Positions 1 to 12,313 of a stretch of DNA of 64,000 nucleotides are shown piece by piece; position 1 is the stretch's first letter; every line of letters starts with the position of its first letter. The DNA is from Hippasteria phrygiana (taxonomy: Eukaryota; Echinodermata; Asteroidea; Valvatida; Goniasteridae). A program made the position numbers and the translations under genes. The stretch covers positions 1,488,001-1,552,000 of the forward strand of contig JAZGUH010000003.1 of assembly GCA_037893225.1 (NCBI GenBank), in the 5' to 3' direction. Below the pieces are notes generated by a model. That model was not told where the DNA came from. It ran no database searches and worked only from the letters and a program-made list of their open reading frames with translations.

Positions 1-349
1 AGTATTTTTAGAGTTCTGTGCATTTCTCGATTTTAGAATTCTTGACCGAGTCGCAGGTCCGCGGTCATCAGAAATTTCCAAAAGTAGTTGAAAAATCAAA
101 GTTGATTTTTGGGGCTAAACCTTTTTTCCTGAATGGGAGTAATGCCTGAAACCAATTTCCTAAAATTTCAGACCCAACCGATCAGTATTTTTGGAGTTCT
201 GTGCATTTCTCGATTTCAGAATTTTTGACCGAGTCGCAGGTCCGCGGTCATCAGAAATTTCCAAAAGTAGTTGAAAAATCAAAGTTGATTTTTGGGGCTA
301 AACCTTTTTTCCTGAATGGGACTAATGCCTGAAACCAATTTACTAAAAT

Positions 350-1400
350 GTCAGACCCAACGGATCAGTATTTTTGGAGTTCTGTGCATTTCTGGATTTT
401 AGAATTTTTGACCGAGTCGCAGGTCCGCGGTCATCAGAAATTTCCAAAAGTAGTTGAAAAATCAAAGTTGATTTTTTGGGCTAAACCTTTTTTCCTGAAT
501 GGGACTAATGCCTGGAACTAATTTCCTTAAATGTCAGACCCAACCGATCAGTATTTTTGGAGTTCTGTGCATTTCTCGATTTCAGAATTTTTGACCGAGT
601 CGCAGGTCCGCGGTCATCAGAAATTTCCAAAAGTGGTTGAAAAATCAAAGTTGATTTTTGGGGCTAAACCTTTTTTCCTGAATGGGACTAATGCCTGAAA
701 CCAATTTCCTAAAATGTCAGACCCAACCGATCAGTATTTTTAGAGTTCTGTGCATTTCTCGATTTTAGAATTCTTGACCGAGTCGCAGGTCCGCGGTCAT
801 CAGAAATTTCCAAAAGTAGTTGAAAAATCAAAGTTGATTTTTGGGGCTAAAACTTTTTTCCTGAATGGGACTAATGCCTGAAACCAATTTCCTAAAATGT
901 CAGACCCAACTGATCAGTATTTTTGGAGTTCTGTGCATTTCTCGATTTTATAATTTTTGACCGAGTCGCAGGTCCGCGGTCATCAGAAATTTCCAAAAGT
1001 AGTTGAAAAATCAAAGTTGAGTTTTGGGGCTAAACTTTTTTCCTGAATGAGACTAATGCCTGGAACCAATTTCCTAAAATGTCAGACCCAACTGATCAGT
1101 ATTTTTAGAGTTCTGTGCATTTCTCGATTTTAGAATTCTTGACCGAGTCGCAGGTCCGCTGTCATCAGAAATTTCCCAAAGTGGTTGAAAAATCAAAGTT
1201 GATTTTTGGGGCTAAACTTTTTTCCTGAATGGGACTAATGCCTAAAACCAATTTCCTAAAATGTCAGACCCAACTGATCAGTATTTTTGGAGTTCTGTGC
1301 ATTTCTCGATTTTAGAATTTTTGACCGAGTCGCAGGTCCGCGGTCATCAGAAATTTTCAAAAGTAGTTGAAAAATCAAAGTTGATTTTTGGGGCTAAACC
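350..1400. repeat. Segmental repeat, copy 1 of a 7-monomer duplication (offset 1279)
   Basis: This segment matches 1629-2679 at a constant offset of 1279 bp. Shared rare variants prove the pairing: GGAACTAATTT at about 514 and 1793, TTTTATAATTTTTG with GTTGAGTTTTGGGG at about 945-1025 and 2224-2304, and CCGCTGTCATCAG with TTTCCCAAAG at about 1157 and 2436. One visible difference is CTGGATTTT here against CTTGATTTT in the partner. The pairing ends near 1380-1415, where GGGAGTAATGCCTGG meets GGGACTAATGCCTGA. Confidence 0.8.
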
Positions 1401-1628
1401 TTTTTTCCTGAATGGGAGTAATGCCTGGAACCAATTTCCTAAAATGTCAGACCCAACTGATCAGTATTTTTGGAGTTCTGTGCATTTCTCGATTTTATAA
1501 TTTTTGACCGAGTCGCAGGTCCGCGGTCATCAGAAATTTCCAAAAGTAGTTGAAAAATCAAAGTTGATTTTTTGGGCTAAACCTTTTTTCCTGAATGGGA
1601 CTAATGCCTGGAACCAATTTCCTAAAAT

Positions 1629-2679
1629 TTCAGACCCAACCGATCAGTATTTTTGGAGTTCTGTGCATTTCTTGATTTTAGAATTTTTGACCGAGTCGCA
1701 GGTCCGCGGTCATCAGAAATTTCCAAAAGTAGTTGAAAAATCAAAGTTGATTTTTTGGGCTAAACCTTTTTTCCTGAATGGGACTAATGCCTGGAACTAA
1801 TTTCCTTAAATGTCAGACCCAACCGATCAGTATTTTTGGAGTTCTGTGCATTTCTCGATTTCAGAATTTTTGACCGAGTCGCAGGTCCGCGGTCATCAGA
1901 AATTTCCAAAAGTGGTTGAAAAATCAAAGTTGATTTTTGGGGCTAAACCTTTTTTCCTGAATGGGACTAATGCCTGAAACCAATTTCCTAAAATGTCAGA
2001 CCCAACCGATCAGTATTTTTAGAGTTCTGTGCATTTCTCGATTTTAGAATTCTTGACCGAGTCGCAGGTCCGCGGTCATCAGAAATTTCCAAAAGTAGTT
2101 GAAAAATCAAAGTTGATTTTTGGGGCTAAAACTTTTTTCCTGAATGGGACTAATGCCTGAAACCAATTTCCTAAAATGTCAGACCCAACTGATCAGTATT
2201 TTTGGAGTTCTGTGCATTTCTCGATTTTATAATTTTTGACCGAGTCGCAGGTCCGCGGTCATCAGAAATTTCCAAAAGTAGTTGAAAAATCAAAGTTGAG
2301 TTTTGGGGCTAAACTTTTTTCCTGAATGAGACTAATGCCTGGAACCAATTTCCTAAAATGTCAGACCCAACTGATCAGTATTTTTAGAGTTCTGTGCATT
2401 TCTCGATTTTAGAATTCTTGACCGAGTCGCAGGTCCGCTGTCATCAGAAATTTCCCAAAGTGGTTGAAAAATCAAAGTTGATTTTTGGGGCTAAACTTTT
2501 TTCCTGAATGGGACTAATGCCTAAAACCAATTTCCTAAAATGTCAGACCCAACTGATCAGTATTTTTGGAGTTCTGTGCATTTCTCGATTTTAGAATTTT
2601 TGACCGAGTCGCAGGTCCGCGGTCATCAGAAATTTCCAAAAGTAGTTGAAAAATCAAAGTTGATTTTTGGGGCTAAACC
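1629..2679. repeat. Segmental repeat, copy 2 of the 7-monomer duplication (offset 1279)
   Basis: Partner of 350-1400. The first part (from about 1640 to 2095) is also matched a third time at 3286-3740, at an offset of 1646, so three related segments overlap in the first 4 kb. Confidence 0.8.
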
Positions 2680-3090
2680 TTTTTTCCTGAATGGGACTAA
2701 TGCCTGAAACCAATTTCCTAAAATGTCAGACCCAACTGATCAGTATTTTTGGAGTTCTGTGCATTTCTCGATTTCAGAATTTTTGACCGAGTCGCAGGTC
2801 CGCGGTCATCAGAAATTTCCAAAAGTAGTTGAAAAATCAAAGTTGATTTTTGGGGCTAAACCTTTTTTCCTGAATGGGAGTAATGCCTGAAACCAATTTC
2901 CTAAAATTTCAGACCCAACCGATCAGTATTTTTGGAGTTCTATGCATTTCTCAATTTTAGAATTTTTGACCGAGTCGCAGGTCCGCGGTCATGAGAAATT
3001 TCCAAAAGTAGTTGAAAAATCAAAGTTGATTTTTTGGGCTAAACCTTTTTTCCTGAATGGGACTAATGCCTGGAACCAATTTCCTTAAAT

Positions 3091-3740
3091 GTCAGACCCA
3101 ACTGATCAGTATTTTTGGAGTTCTGTGCATTTCTCGATTTTATAATTTTTGACCGAGTCGCAGGTCCGCGGTCATCAGAAATTTCCAAAAGTAGTTGAAA
3201 AATCAAAGTTGATTTTTTGGGCTAAACCTTTTTTTCCTGAATGGGACTAATGCCTGGAACCAATTTCCTAAAATTTCAGACCCAACCGATCAGTATTTTT
3301 GGAGTTCTGTGCATTTCTTGATTTTAGAATTTTTGACCGAGTCGCAGGTCCGCGGTCATCAGAAATTTCCAAAAGTAGTTGAAAAATCAAAGTTGATTTT
3401 TTGGGCTAAACCTTTTTTCCTGAATGGGACTAATGCCTGGAACTAATTTCCTTAAATGTCAGACCCAACCGATCAGTATTTTTGGAGTTCTGTGCATTTC
3501 TCGATTTCAGAATTTTTGACTGAGTCGCAGGTCCGCGGTCATCAGAAATTTCCAAAAGTGGTTGAAAAATCAAAGTTGATTTTTGGGGCTAAACCTTTTT
3601 TCCTGAATGGGACTAATGCCTGAAACCAATTTCCTAAAATGTCAGACCCAACCGATCAGTATTTTTTGAGTTCTGTGCATTTCTCGATTTTAGAATTCTT
3701 GACCGAGTCGCAGGTCCGCGGTCATCAGAAATTTCCAAAA
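3091..3740. repeat. Segmental repeat matching 1446-2095 (offset 1645-1646, 9 monomers)
   Basis: The order of variant units is the same as at 1446-2095: a TTTTATAATTTTTG unit, then a CTTGATTTTAG unit ending GGAACTAATTT, then a TTTCAGAATTTTTG unit. The offset changes from 1645 to 1646 at about 3228, where this copy has one extra T in the CCTTTTTTT run. Copies part near 3740 (AAACC here, AAAAC there). Confidence 0.75.
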
Positions 3741-4008
3741 GTAGTTGAAAAATCAAAGTTGATTTTTGGGGCTAAACCTTTTTTCCTGAATGGGAGTAAT
3801 GCCTGGAACCAATTTCCTAAAATGTCAGACCCAACCGATCAGTATTTTTAGAGTTCTGTGCATTTCTCGATTTTAGAATTCTTGACCGAGTCGCAGGTCC
3901 GCGGTCATCGGAAATTTCCAAAAGTGGTTGAAAAATCAAAGTTGATTTTTGGGGCTAAAACTTTTTTCCTGAATGGGACTAATGCCTGAAACCAATTTCC
4001 TAAAATGT

Positions 4009-4377
4009 CAGACCCAACTGATCAGTATTTTTGGAGTTCTGTGCATTTCTCGATTTCAGAATTTTTGACCGAGTCGCAGGTCCGCGGTCATCAGAAATTT
4101 CCAAAAGTAGTTGAAAAATCAAAGTTGATTTTTGGGGCTAAACCTTTTTTCCTGAATGGGAGTAATGCCTGAAACCAATTTCCTAAAATTTCAGACCCAA
4201 CCGATCAGTATTTTTGGAGTTCTATGCATTTCTCAATTTTAGAATTTTTGACCGAGTCGCAGGTCCGCGGTCATGAGAAATTTCCAAAAGTAGTTGAAAA
4301 ATCAAAGTTGATTTTTTGGGCTAAACCTTTTTTCCTGAATGGGACTAATGCCTGGAACCAATTTCCTTAAATGTCAG
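4009..4377. repeat. Two-monomer segment matching 2727-3095 (offset 1282, 7 monomers)
   Basis: Both copies carry the otherwise rare TTCTATGCATTTCTCAATTTTAG unit (about 2939 and 4221) and the following CATGAGAAATTTCC variant. The copies diverge at the next unit start, where ACTGATC meets ACCGATC. Confidence 0.75.
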
Positions 4378-4869
4378 ACCCAACCGATCAGTATTTTTGG
4401 AGTTCTGTGCATTTCTCGATTTTAGAATTTTTGACCGAGTCGCAGGTCCGCGGTCATGAGAAATTTCCAAAAGTAGTTGAAAAATCAAAGTTGATTTTTT
4501 GGGCTAAACTTTTTTCCTGAATGGGACTAATGCCTGGAACCAATTTCCTAAAATGTCAGACCCAACCGATCAGTATTTTTAGAGTTCTGTGCATTTCTCG
4601 ATTTTAGAATTCTTGACCGAGTCGCAGGTCCGCGGTCATCAGAAATTTCCAAAAGTAGTTGAAAAATCAAAGTTGATTTTTTGGGCTAAACCTTTTTTCC
4701 TGAATGGGACTAATGCCTGGAACCAATTTCCTAAAATTTCAGACCCAACCGATCAGTATTTTTGGAGTTCTGTGCATTTCTTGATTTTAGAATTTTTGAC
4801 CGAGTCGCAGGTCCGCGGTCATCAGAAATTTCCAAAAGTAGTTGAAAAATCAAAGTTGATTTTTTGGGC
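4378..4869. repeat. Satellite units without a long near-identical partner
   Basis: Ordinary monomers of the family. The first carries CATGAGAAATTTCC. A later unit has TTTTAGAATTCTTG followed by a CTTGATTTTAG unit related to that at about 1671 and 3316. The incidental forward ORF at 4589-4903 (104 codons, GTG start) spans two of these monomers and is not regarded as a gene. Confidence 0.7.
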
Positions 4870-5603
4870 TAAACCTTTTTTCCTGAATGGGACTAATGCC
4901 TGAAACCAATTTCCTAAAATTTCAGACCCAACCGATCAGTATTTTTAGAGTTCTGTGCATTTCTCGATTTCAGAATTTTTGACCGAGTCGCAGGTCCGCG
5001 GTCATTAGACATTTCAAAAAGTGGTTGAAAAATCAAAGTTGATTTTTGGGGCTAAACTTTTTTTCCTGAATGGGGGTAATGCCTGAAACCAATTTCCTAA
5101 AATGTCAGACCCAACTGATCAGTATTTTTGGAGTTCTGTGCATTTCTCGATTTTAGAATTCTTGACCGAGTCGCAGGTCCGCGGTCATCAGAAATTTCCA
5201 AAAGTGGTTGAAAAATCAAAGTTGATTTTTGGGGCTAAACCTTTTTTCCTGAATGGGACTAATGCCTGGAACCAATTTCCTTAAATTTCACACCCAACCG
5301 ATCAGTATTTTTGTAGTTCTGTGCATTTCTCGATTTCAGAATTTTTTACCGAGTCGCAGGTCCGCGGTCATCAGAAATTTCCAAAAGTAGTTGAAAAATC
5401 AAAGTTGATTTTTGGGGCTAAACCTTTTTTCCTGAATGGGAGTAATGCCTGAAACCAATTTCCTAAAATTTCAGACCCAACCGATCAGTATTTTTGGAGT
5501 TCTGTGCATTTCTCGATTTCAGAATTTTTGACCGAGTCGCAGGTCCGCGGTCATCAGAAATTTCCAAAAGTGGTTGAAAAATCAAAGTTGATTTTTGGGG
5601 CTA
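4870..5603. repeat. Segmental repeat, copy 1 (matches 7973-8706, offset 3103, 17 monomers)
   Basis: Both copies share CATTAGACATTTCAAAAAGTGG (about 5004 and 8107), GGGGGTAATG, a following TTTTAGAATTCTTG unit, then ATTTCACACCC with the rare TTTTTGTAGTTCTG (about 5309 and 8412) and TTTTTTACCGAG. They diverge at AAACC versus AAAC near 5604/8707. Confidence 0.8.
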
Positions 5604-7215
5604 AACCTTTTTTCCTGAATGGGACTAATGCCTGAAACCAATTTCCTAAAATTTCAGACCCAACCGATCAGTATTTTTAGAGTTCTGTGCATTTCTCGAT
5701 TTCTAAATTTTTGACCGAGTCGCAGGTCCGCGGTCATCAGAAATTTCCAAAAGTAGTTGAAAAATCAAAGTTGATTTTTGGGGCTAAACTTTTTTCCTGA
5801 ATGGGACTAATGCCTGAAACCAATTTCCTAAAATGTCAGACCCAACCGATCAGTATTTTTGGAGTTCTATGCATTTCTTGATTTCAGAATTTTTGACCGA
5901 GTCGCAGGTCCGCGGTCATCAGAAATTTCCAAAAGTAGTTGAAAAATCAAAGTTGATTTTTTGGGCTAAACTTTTTTCCTGAATGGGACTAATGCCTGAA
6001 ACCAATTTCCTAAAATGTCAGACCCAACCGATCAGTATTTTTAGAGTTCTGTGCATTTCTCGATTTTAGAATTCTTGACCGAGTCGCAGGTCCGCGGTCA
6101 TCAGAAATTTCCAAAAGTAGTTGAAAAATCAAAGTTGATTTTTGGGGCTAAACCTTTTTTCCTGAATGGGACTAATGCCTGAAACCAATTTCCTAAAATT
6201 TCAGACCCAACCGATCAGTATTTTTGGAGTTCTGTGCATTTCTCGATTTCAGAATTTTTGACCGAGTCGCAGGTCCGCGGTCATCAGAAATTTCCAAAAG
6301 TAGTTGAAAAATCAAAGTTGATTTTTGGGGCTAAACTTTTTTCCTGAATGGGACTAATGCCTGGAACCAATTTCCTAAAATGTCAGACCCAACCGATCAG
6401 TATTTTTAGAGTTCTGTGCATTTCTCGATTTTAGAATTCTTGACCGAGTCGCAGGTCCGCTGTCATCAGAAATTTCCCAAAGTGGTTGAAAAATCAAAGT
6501 TGATTTTTGGGGCTAAACTTTTTTCCTGAATGGGACTAATGCCTGAAACCAATTTCCTTAAATGTCAGACCCAACCGATCAGTATTTTTGGAGTTCTGTG
6601 CATTTCTCGATTTCAGAATTTTTGACCGAGTCGCAGGTCCGCGGTCATCAGAAAGTTCCAAAAGTAGTTGAAAAATCAAAGTTGATTTTTGGGGCTAAAC
6701 CTTTTTTCCTGAATGGGGGTAATGCCTGAAACCAATTTCCTAAAATGTCAGACCCAACTGATCAGTATTTTTGGAGTTCTGTGCATTTCTTGATTTCAGA
6801 ATTTTTGACCGAGTCGCAGGTCCGCGGTCATCAGAAATTTCCAAAAGTAGTTGAAAAATCAAAGTTGATTTTTTGGGCTAAACTTTTTTCCTGAATGGGA
6901 CTAATGCCTGGAACCAATTTCCTAAAATGTCAGACCCAACCGATCAGTATTTTTGGAGTTCCATGCATTTCTTGATTTCAGAATTTTTGACCGAGTCGCA
7001 GGTCCGCGGTCATCAGAAATTTCCAAAAGTAGTTGAAAAATCAAAGTTGATTTTTTGGGCTAAACTTTTTTCCTGAATGGGACTAATGCCTGAAACCAAT
7101 TTCCTAAAATGTCAGACCCAACCGATCAGTATTTTTAGAGTTCTGTGCATTTCTCGATTTTAGAATTCTTGACCGAGTCGCAGGTCCGCGGTCATCAGAA
7201 ATTTCCAAAAGTAGT
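5604..7215. repeat. Diverse satellite segment with private variants
   Basis: Unusually varied units: TTCTATGCATTTCTTGATTTC near 5863, CCGCTGTCATCAG near 6468, CAGAAAGTTCC near 6650 and GTTCCATGCATTTCTTG near 6958. About 5461-5800 resembles 11306-11645. Parts of 6400-7195 reappear nearly unchanged at 54.8-55.3 kb and 57.97-58.29 kb, linking opposite ends of the window. Confidence 0.75.
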
Positions 7216-7657
7216 TGAAAAATCAAAGTTGATTTTTGGGGCTAAACTTTTTTCCTGAATGGGACTAATGCCTGAAACCAATTTCCTAAAATGTCAGACC
7301 CAACTGATCAGTATTTTTGGAGTTCTGTGCATTTCTTGATTTTAGAATTTTTGACCGAGTCGCAGGTCCGCGGTCATTAGAAATTTCCAAAAGTAGTTGA
7401 AAAATCAAAGTTGATTTTTGGGGCTAAACTTTTTTCCTGAATGGGACTAATGCCTGAAACCAATTTCCTAAAATGTCAGACCCAACTGATCAGTATTTTT
7501 GGAGTTCTGTGCATTTCTCGATTATAGAATTTTTGACCGAGTCGCAGGTCCGCGGTCATTAGAAATTTCCAAAAGTAGTTGAAAAATCAAAGTTGATTTT
7601 TTGGGCTAAACCTTTTTTCCTGAATGGGACTAATGCCTGGAACCAATTTCCTTAAAT
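7216..7657. repeat. Segmental repeat matching 8678-9119 (offset 1462, 8 monomers)
   Basis: Both copies contain the CTTGATTTTAG unit with CATTAGAAATTTCC, followed by the GATTATAGAATTTTTG unit seen only here (about 7520 and 8982). They diverge at ATTTCACACCC versus ATGTCAGACCC. Confidence 0.8.
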
Positions 7658-7749
7658 TTCACACCCAACCGATCAGTATTTTTGGAGTTCTGTGCATTTC
7701 TCGATTTCAGAATTTTTGACCGAGTCGCAGGTCCGCGGTCATCAGAAAT

Positions 7750-8500
7750 TTCCAAAAGTAGTTGAAAAATCAAAGTTGATTTTTTGGGCTAAACCTTTTT
7801 TCCTGAATGGGACTAATGCCTGGAACCAATTTCCTTAAATGTCAGACCCAACCGATCAGTATTTTTGGAGTTCTGTGCATTTCTCGATTTCAGAATTTTT
7901 GACCGAGTCGCAGGTCCGCGGTCATCAGAAATTTCCAAAAGTAGTTGAAAAATCAAAGTTGATTTTTGGGGCTAAACCTTTTTTCCTGAATGGGACTAAT
8001 GCCTGAAACCAATTTCCTAAAATTTCAGACCCAACCGATCAGTATTTTTAGAGTTCTGTGCATTTCTCGATTTCAGAATTTTTGACCGAGTCGCAGGTCC
8101 GCGGTCATTAGACATTTCAAAAAGTGGTTGAAAAATCAAAGTTGATTTTTGGGGCTAAACTTTTTTTCCTGAATGGGGGTAATGCCTGAAACCAATTTCC
8201 TAAAATGTCAGACCCAACTGATCAGTATTTTTGGAGTTCTGTGCATTTCTCGATTTTAGAATTCTTGACCGAGTCGCAGGTCCGCGGTCATCAGAAATTT
8301 CCAAAAGTGGTTGAAAAATCAAAGTTGATTTTTTGGGCTAAACCTTTTTTCCTGAATGGGACTAATGCCTGGAACCAATTTCCTTAAATTTCACACCCAA
8401 CCGATCAGTATTTTTGTAGTTCTGTGCATTTCTCGATTTCAGAATTTTTTACCGAGTCGCAGGTCCGCGGTCATCAGAAATTTCCAAAAGTAGTTGAAAA
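7750..8500. repeat. Segmental repeat, copy 1 (matches 9029-9779, offset 1279, 7 monomers)
   Basis: The sequence of units is the same in both: a TTTCAG unit, the CATTAGACATTTC unit with GGGGGTAATG, then a TTTTAGAATTCTTG unit and an ATTTCACACCC unit with TTTTTTACCGAG. It overlaps copy 2 of the 3103-bp repeat, so the run from CATTAGACATTTC to TTTTTTACCGAG occurs three times, near 5004, 8107 and 9386. Small differences are TTTTTGTAG here and TTTTTGGAG in the partner. Confidence 0.75.
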
Positions 8501-9021
8501 ATCAAAGTTGATTTTTGGGGCTAAACCTTTTTTCCTGAATGGGAGTAATGCCTGAAACCAATTTCCTAAAATTTCAGACCCAACCGATCAGTATTTTTGG
8601 AGTTCTGTGCATTTCTCGATTTCAGAATTTTTGACCGAGTCGCAGGTCCGCGGTCATCAGAAATTTCCAAAAGTGGTTGAAAAATCAAAGTTGATTTTTG
8701 GGGCTAAACTTTTTTCCTGAATGGGACTAATGCCTGAAACCAATTTCCTAAAATGTCAGACCCAACTGATCAGTATTTTTGGAGTTCTGTGCATTTCTTG
8801 ATTTTAGAATTTTTGACCGAGTCGCAGGTCCGCGGTCATTAGAAATTTCCAAAAGTAGTTGAAAAATCAAAGTTGATTTTTGGGGCTAAACTTTTTTCCT
8901 GAATGGGACTAATGCCTGAAACCAATTTCCTAAAATGTCAGACCCAACTGATCAGTATTTTTGGAGTTCTGTGCATTTCTCGATTATAGAATTTTTGACC
9001 GAGTCGCAGGTCCGCGGTCAT

Positions 9022-10210
9022 TAGAAATTTCCAAAAGTAGTTGAAAAATCAAAGTTGATTTTTTGGGCTAAACCTTTTTTCCTGAATGGGACTAATGCCT
9101 GGAACCAATTTCCTTAAATGTCAGACCCAACCGATCAGTATTTTTGGAGTTCTGTGCATTTCTCGATTTCAGAATTTTTGACCGAGTCGCAGGTCCGCGG
9201 TCATCAGAAATTTCCAAAAGTAGTTGAAAAATCAAAGTTGATTTTTGGGGCTAAACCTTTTTTCCTGAATGGGACTAATGCCTGAAACCAATTTCCTAAA
9301 ATTTCAGACCCAACCGATCAGTATTTTTAGAGTTCTGTGCATTTCTCGATTTCAGAATTTTTGACCGAGTCGCAGGTCCGCGGTCATTAGACATTTCAAA
9401 AAGTGGTTGAAAAATCAAAGTTGATTTTTGGGGCTAAACTTTTTTTCCTGAATGGGGGTAATGCCTGAAACCAATTTCCTAAAATGTCAGACCCAACTGA
9501 TCAGTATTTTTGGAGTTCTGTGCATTTCTCGATTTTAGAATTCTTGACCGAGTCGCAGGTCCGCGGTCATCAGAAATTTCCAAAAGTGGTTGAAAAATCA
9601 AAGTTGATTTTTTGGGCTAAACCTTTTTTCCTGAATGGGACTAATGCCTGGAACCAATTTCCTTAAATTTCACACCCAACCGATCAGTATTTTTGGAGTT
9701 CTGTGCATTTCTCGATTTCAGAATTTTTTACCGAGTCGCAGGTCTGCGGTCATCAGAAATTTCCAAAAGTAGTTGAAAAATCAGAGTTGATTTTTGGGGC
9801 TAAACTTTTTTTCCTGAATGGGACTAATGCCTGGAACCAATTTCCTAAAATGTCAGACCCAACCGATCAGTATTTTTAGAGTTCTGTGCATTTCTCGATT
9901 TTAGAATTCTTGACCGAGTCGCAGGTCCGCGGTCATCGGAAATTTCCAAAAGTAGTTGAAAAATCAAAGTTGATTTTTGGGGCTAAACTTTTTTCCTGAA
10001 TGGGACTAATGCCTGAAACCAATTTCCTAAAATGTCAGACCCAACCGATCAGTATTTTTAGAGTTCTGTGCATTTCTCGATTTTAGAATTCTTGACCGAG
10101 TCGCAGGTCCGCGGTCATCAGAAATTTCCAAAAGTAGTTGAAAAATCAAAGTTGATTTTTGGGGCTAAAACTTTTTTCCTGAATGGGACTAATGCCTGAA
10201 ACCAATTTCC
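9022..10210. repeat. Segmental repeat, copy 1 (matches 12314-13502, offset 3292, 18 monomers)
   Basis: Shared markers are CATTAGACATTTC (9386 and 12678), the TCAGAGTTGATTTTT unit (about 9781 and 13074), CATCGGAAATTTCC (about 9936 and 13228) and CTAAAACTTTTTTCC (about 10167 and 13459). Small differences include GGGACTA versus GAGACTA at about 9638/12930 and TTTTTTACC versus TTTTTGACC. The match stops at 10210, where the later copy switches to an ATTTCACACCC unit. Confidence 0.8.
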
Positions 10211-10285
10211 TAAAATGTCAGACCCAACTGATCAGTATTTTTAGAGTTCTGTGCATTTCTCGATTTTAGAATTTTTGACCGAGTT

Positions 10286-11031
10286 GCAGGTCCGCGGTCA
10301 TCAGAAATTTCCAAAAGTAGTTGAAAAATCAAAGTTGATTTTTGGGGCTAAACCTTTTTTCCTGAATGGGACTAATGCCTGAAACCAATTTCCTTAAATT
10401 TCACACCCAACCGATCAGTATTTTTGGAGTTCTGTGCATTTCTCTATTTCAGAATTTTTGACCGAGTCGCAGGTCCGCGGTCATCAGAAATTTCCAAAAG
10501 TAGTTGAAAAATCAAAGTTGATTTTTTGGGCTAAACCTTTTTTCCTGAATGGGACTAATGCCTGGAACCAATTTCCTTAAATGTCAGACCCAACCGATCA
10601 GTATTTTTGGAGTTCTGTGCATTTCTCGATTTCAGAATTTTTGACCGAGTCGCAGGTCCGCGGTCATCAGAAATTTCCAAAAGTAGTTGAAAAATCAAAG
10701 TTGATTTTTGGGGCTAAACCTTTTTTCCTGAATGGGACTAATGCCTGAAACCAATTTCCTTAAATTTCACACCCAACCGATCAGTATTTTTGGAGTTCTG
10801 TGCATTTCTCTATTTCAGAATTTTTGACCGAGTCGCAGGTCCGCGGTCATCAGAAATTTCCAAAAGTAGTTGAAAAATCAAAGTTGATTTTTTGGGCTAA
10901 ACCTTTTTTCCTGAATGGGACTAATGCCTGGAACCAATTTCCTTAAATGTCAGACCCAACCGATCAGTATTTTTGGAGTTCTGTGCATTTCTCGATTTCA
11001 GAATTTTTGACCGAGTCGCAGGTCCGCGGTC
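10286..11031. repeat. Two-monomer (366-bp) tandem duplication
   Basis: The segment 10286-10665 repeats at 10652-11031 with an offset of exactly 366 bp. Both copies carry ATTTCACACCC followed by the CTCTATTTCAGAATTTTTG unit (about 10441 and 10807) and a CCTGGAACCAATTTCCTTAAATG unit end. It is the smallest clear higher-order duplication in the window. Confidence 0.75.
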
Positions 11032-12313
11032 ATTAGACATTTCAAAAAGTGGTTGAAAAATCAAAGTTGATTTTTGGGGCTAAACCTTTTTTCCTGAATG
11101 GGGGTAATGCCTGAAACCAATTTCCTAAAATGTCAGACCCAACCGATCAGTATTTTTAGAGTTCTGTGCATTTCTCGATTTTAGAATTCTTGACCTAATC
11201 GCAGGTCCGCGGTCATCAGAAATTTCCAAAAGTAGTTGAAAAATCAAAGTTGATTTTTGGGGCTAAACCTTTTTTCCTGAATGGGAGTAATGCCTAAAAC
11301 CAATTTCCTAAAATTTCAGACCCAACCGATCAGTATTTTTGGAGTTCTGTGCATTTCTCGATTTCAGAATTTTTGACCGAGTCGCAGGTCCGCGGTCATC
11401 AGAAATTTCCAAAAGTGGTTGAAAAATCAAAGTTGATTTTTGGGGCTAAACCTTTTTTCCTGAATGGGACTAATGCCTGAAACCAATTTCCTAAAATTTC
11501 AGACCCAACCGATCAGTATTTTTAGAGTTCTGTGCATTTCTCGATTTCTAAATTTTTGACCGAGTCGCAGGTCCGCGGTCATCAGAAATTTCCAAAAGTA
11601 GTTGAAAAATCAAAGTTGATTTTTGGGGCTAAACTTTTTTCCTGAATGGGACTAATGCCTGGAACCAATTTCCTAAAATGTCAGACCCAACCGATCAGTA
11701 TTTTTAGAGTTCTGTGCATTTCTCGATTTTAGAATTCTTGACCGAGTCGCAGGTCCGCTGTCATCAGAAATTTCCCAAAGTGGTTGAAAAATCAAAGTTG
11801 ATTTTTGGGGCTAAACTTTTTTTCCTGAATGGGGGTAATGCCTGAAACCAATTTCCTAAAATGTCAGACCCAACTGATCAGTATTTTTGGAGTTCTGTGC
11901 ATTTCTCGATTTTAGAATTCTTGACCGAGTCGCAGGTCCGCGGTCATCAGAAATTTCCAAAAGTGGTTGAAAAATCAAAGTTGATTTTTTGGGCTAAACC
12001 TTTTTTCCTGAATGGGACTAATGCCTGGAACCAATTTCCTTAAATTTCACACCCAACCGATCAGTATTTTTGGAGTTCTGTGCATTTCTCGATTTCAGAA
12101 TTTTTGACCGAGTCGCAGGTCCGCGGTCATCAGAAATTTCCAAAAGTAGTTGAAAAATCAAAGTTGATTTTTGGGGCTAAACCTTTTTTCCTGAATGGGA
12201 CTAATGCCTGAAACCAATTTCCTTAAATTTCACACCCAACCGATCAGTATTTTTGGAGTTCTGTGCATTTCTCTATTTCAGAATTTTTGACCGAGTCGCA
12301 GGTCCGCGGTCAT

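Noticed and set aside
1261..1500. 79-codon forward ORF, and about 50 similar 60-104 codon ORFs across the window
   Set aside because: All are the same satellite monomer read in one frame. Length follows monomer size, some use only GTG or TTG starts, stops appear and vanish at common polymorphic sites, and no unit shows a promoter, ribosome-binding signal or known domain.
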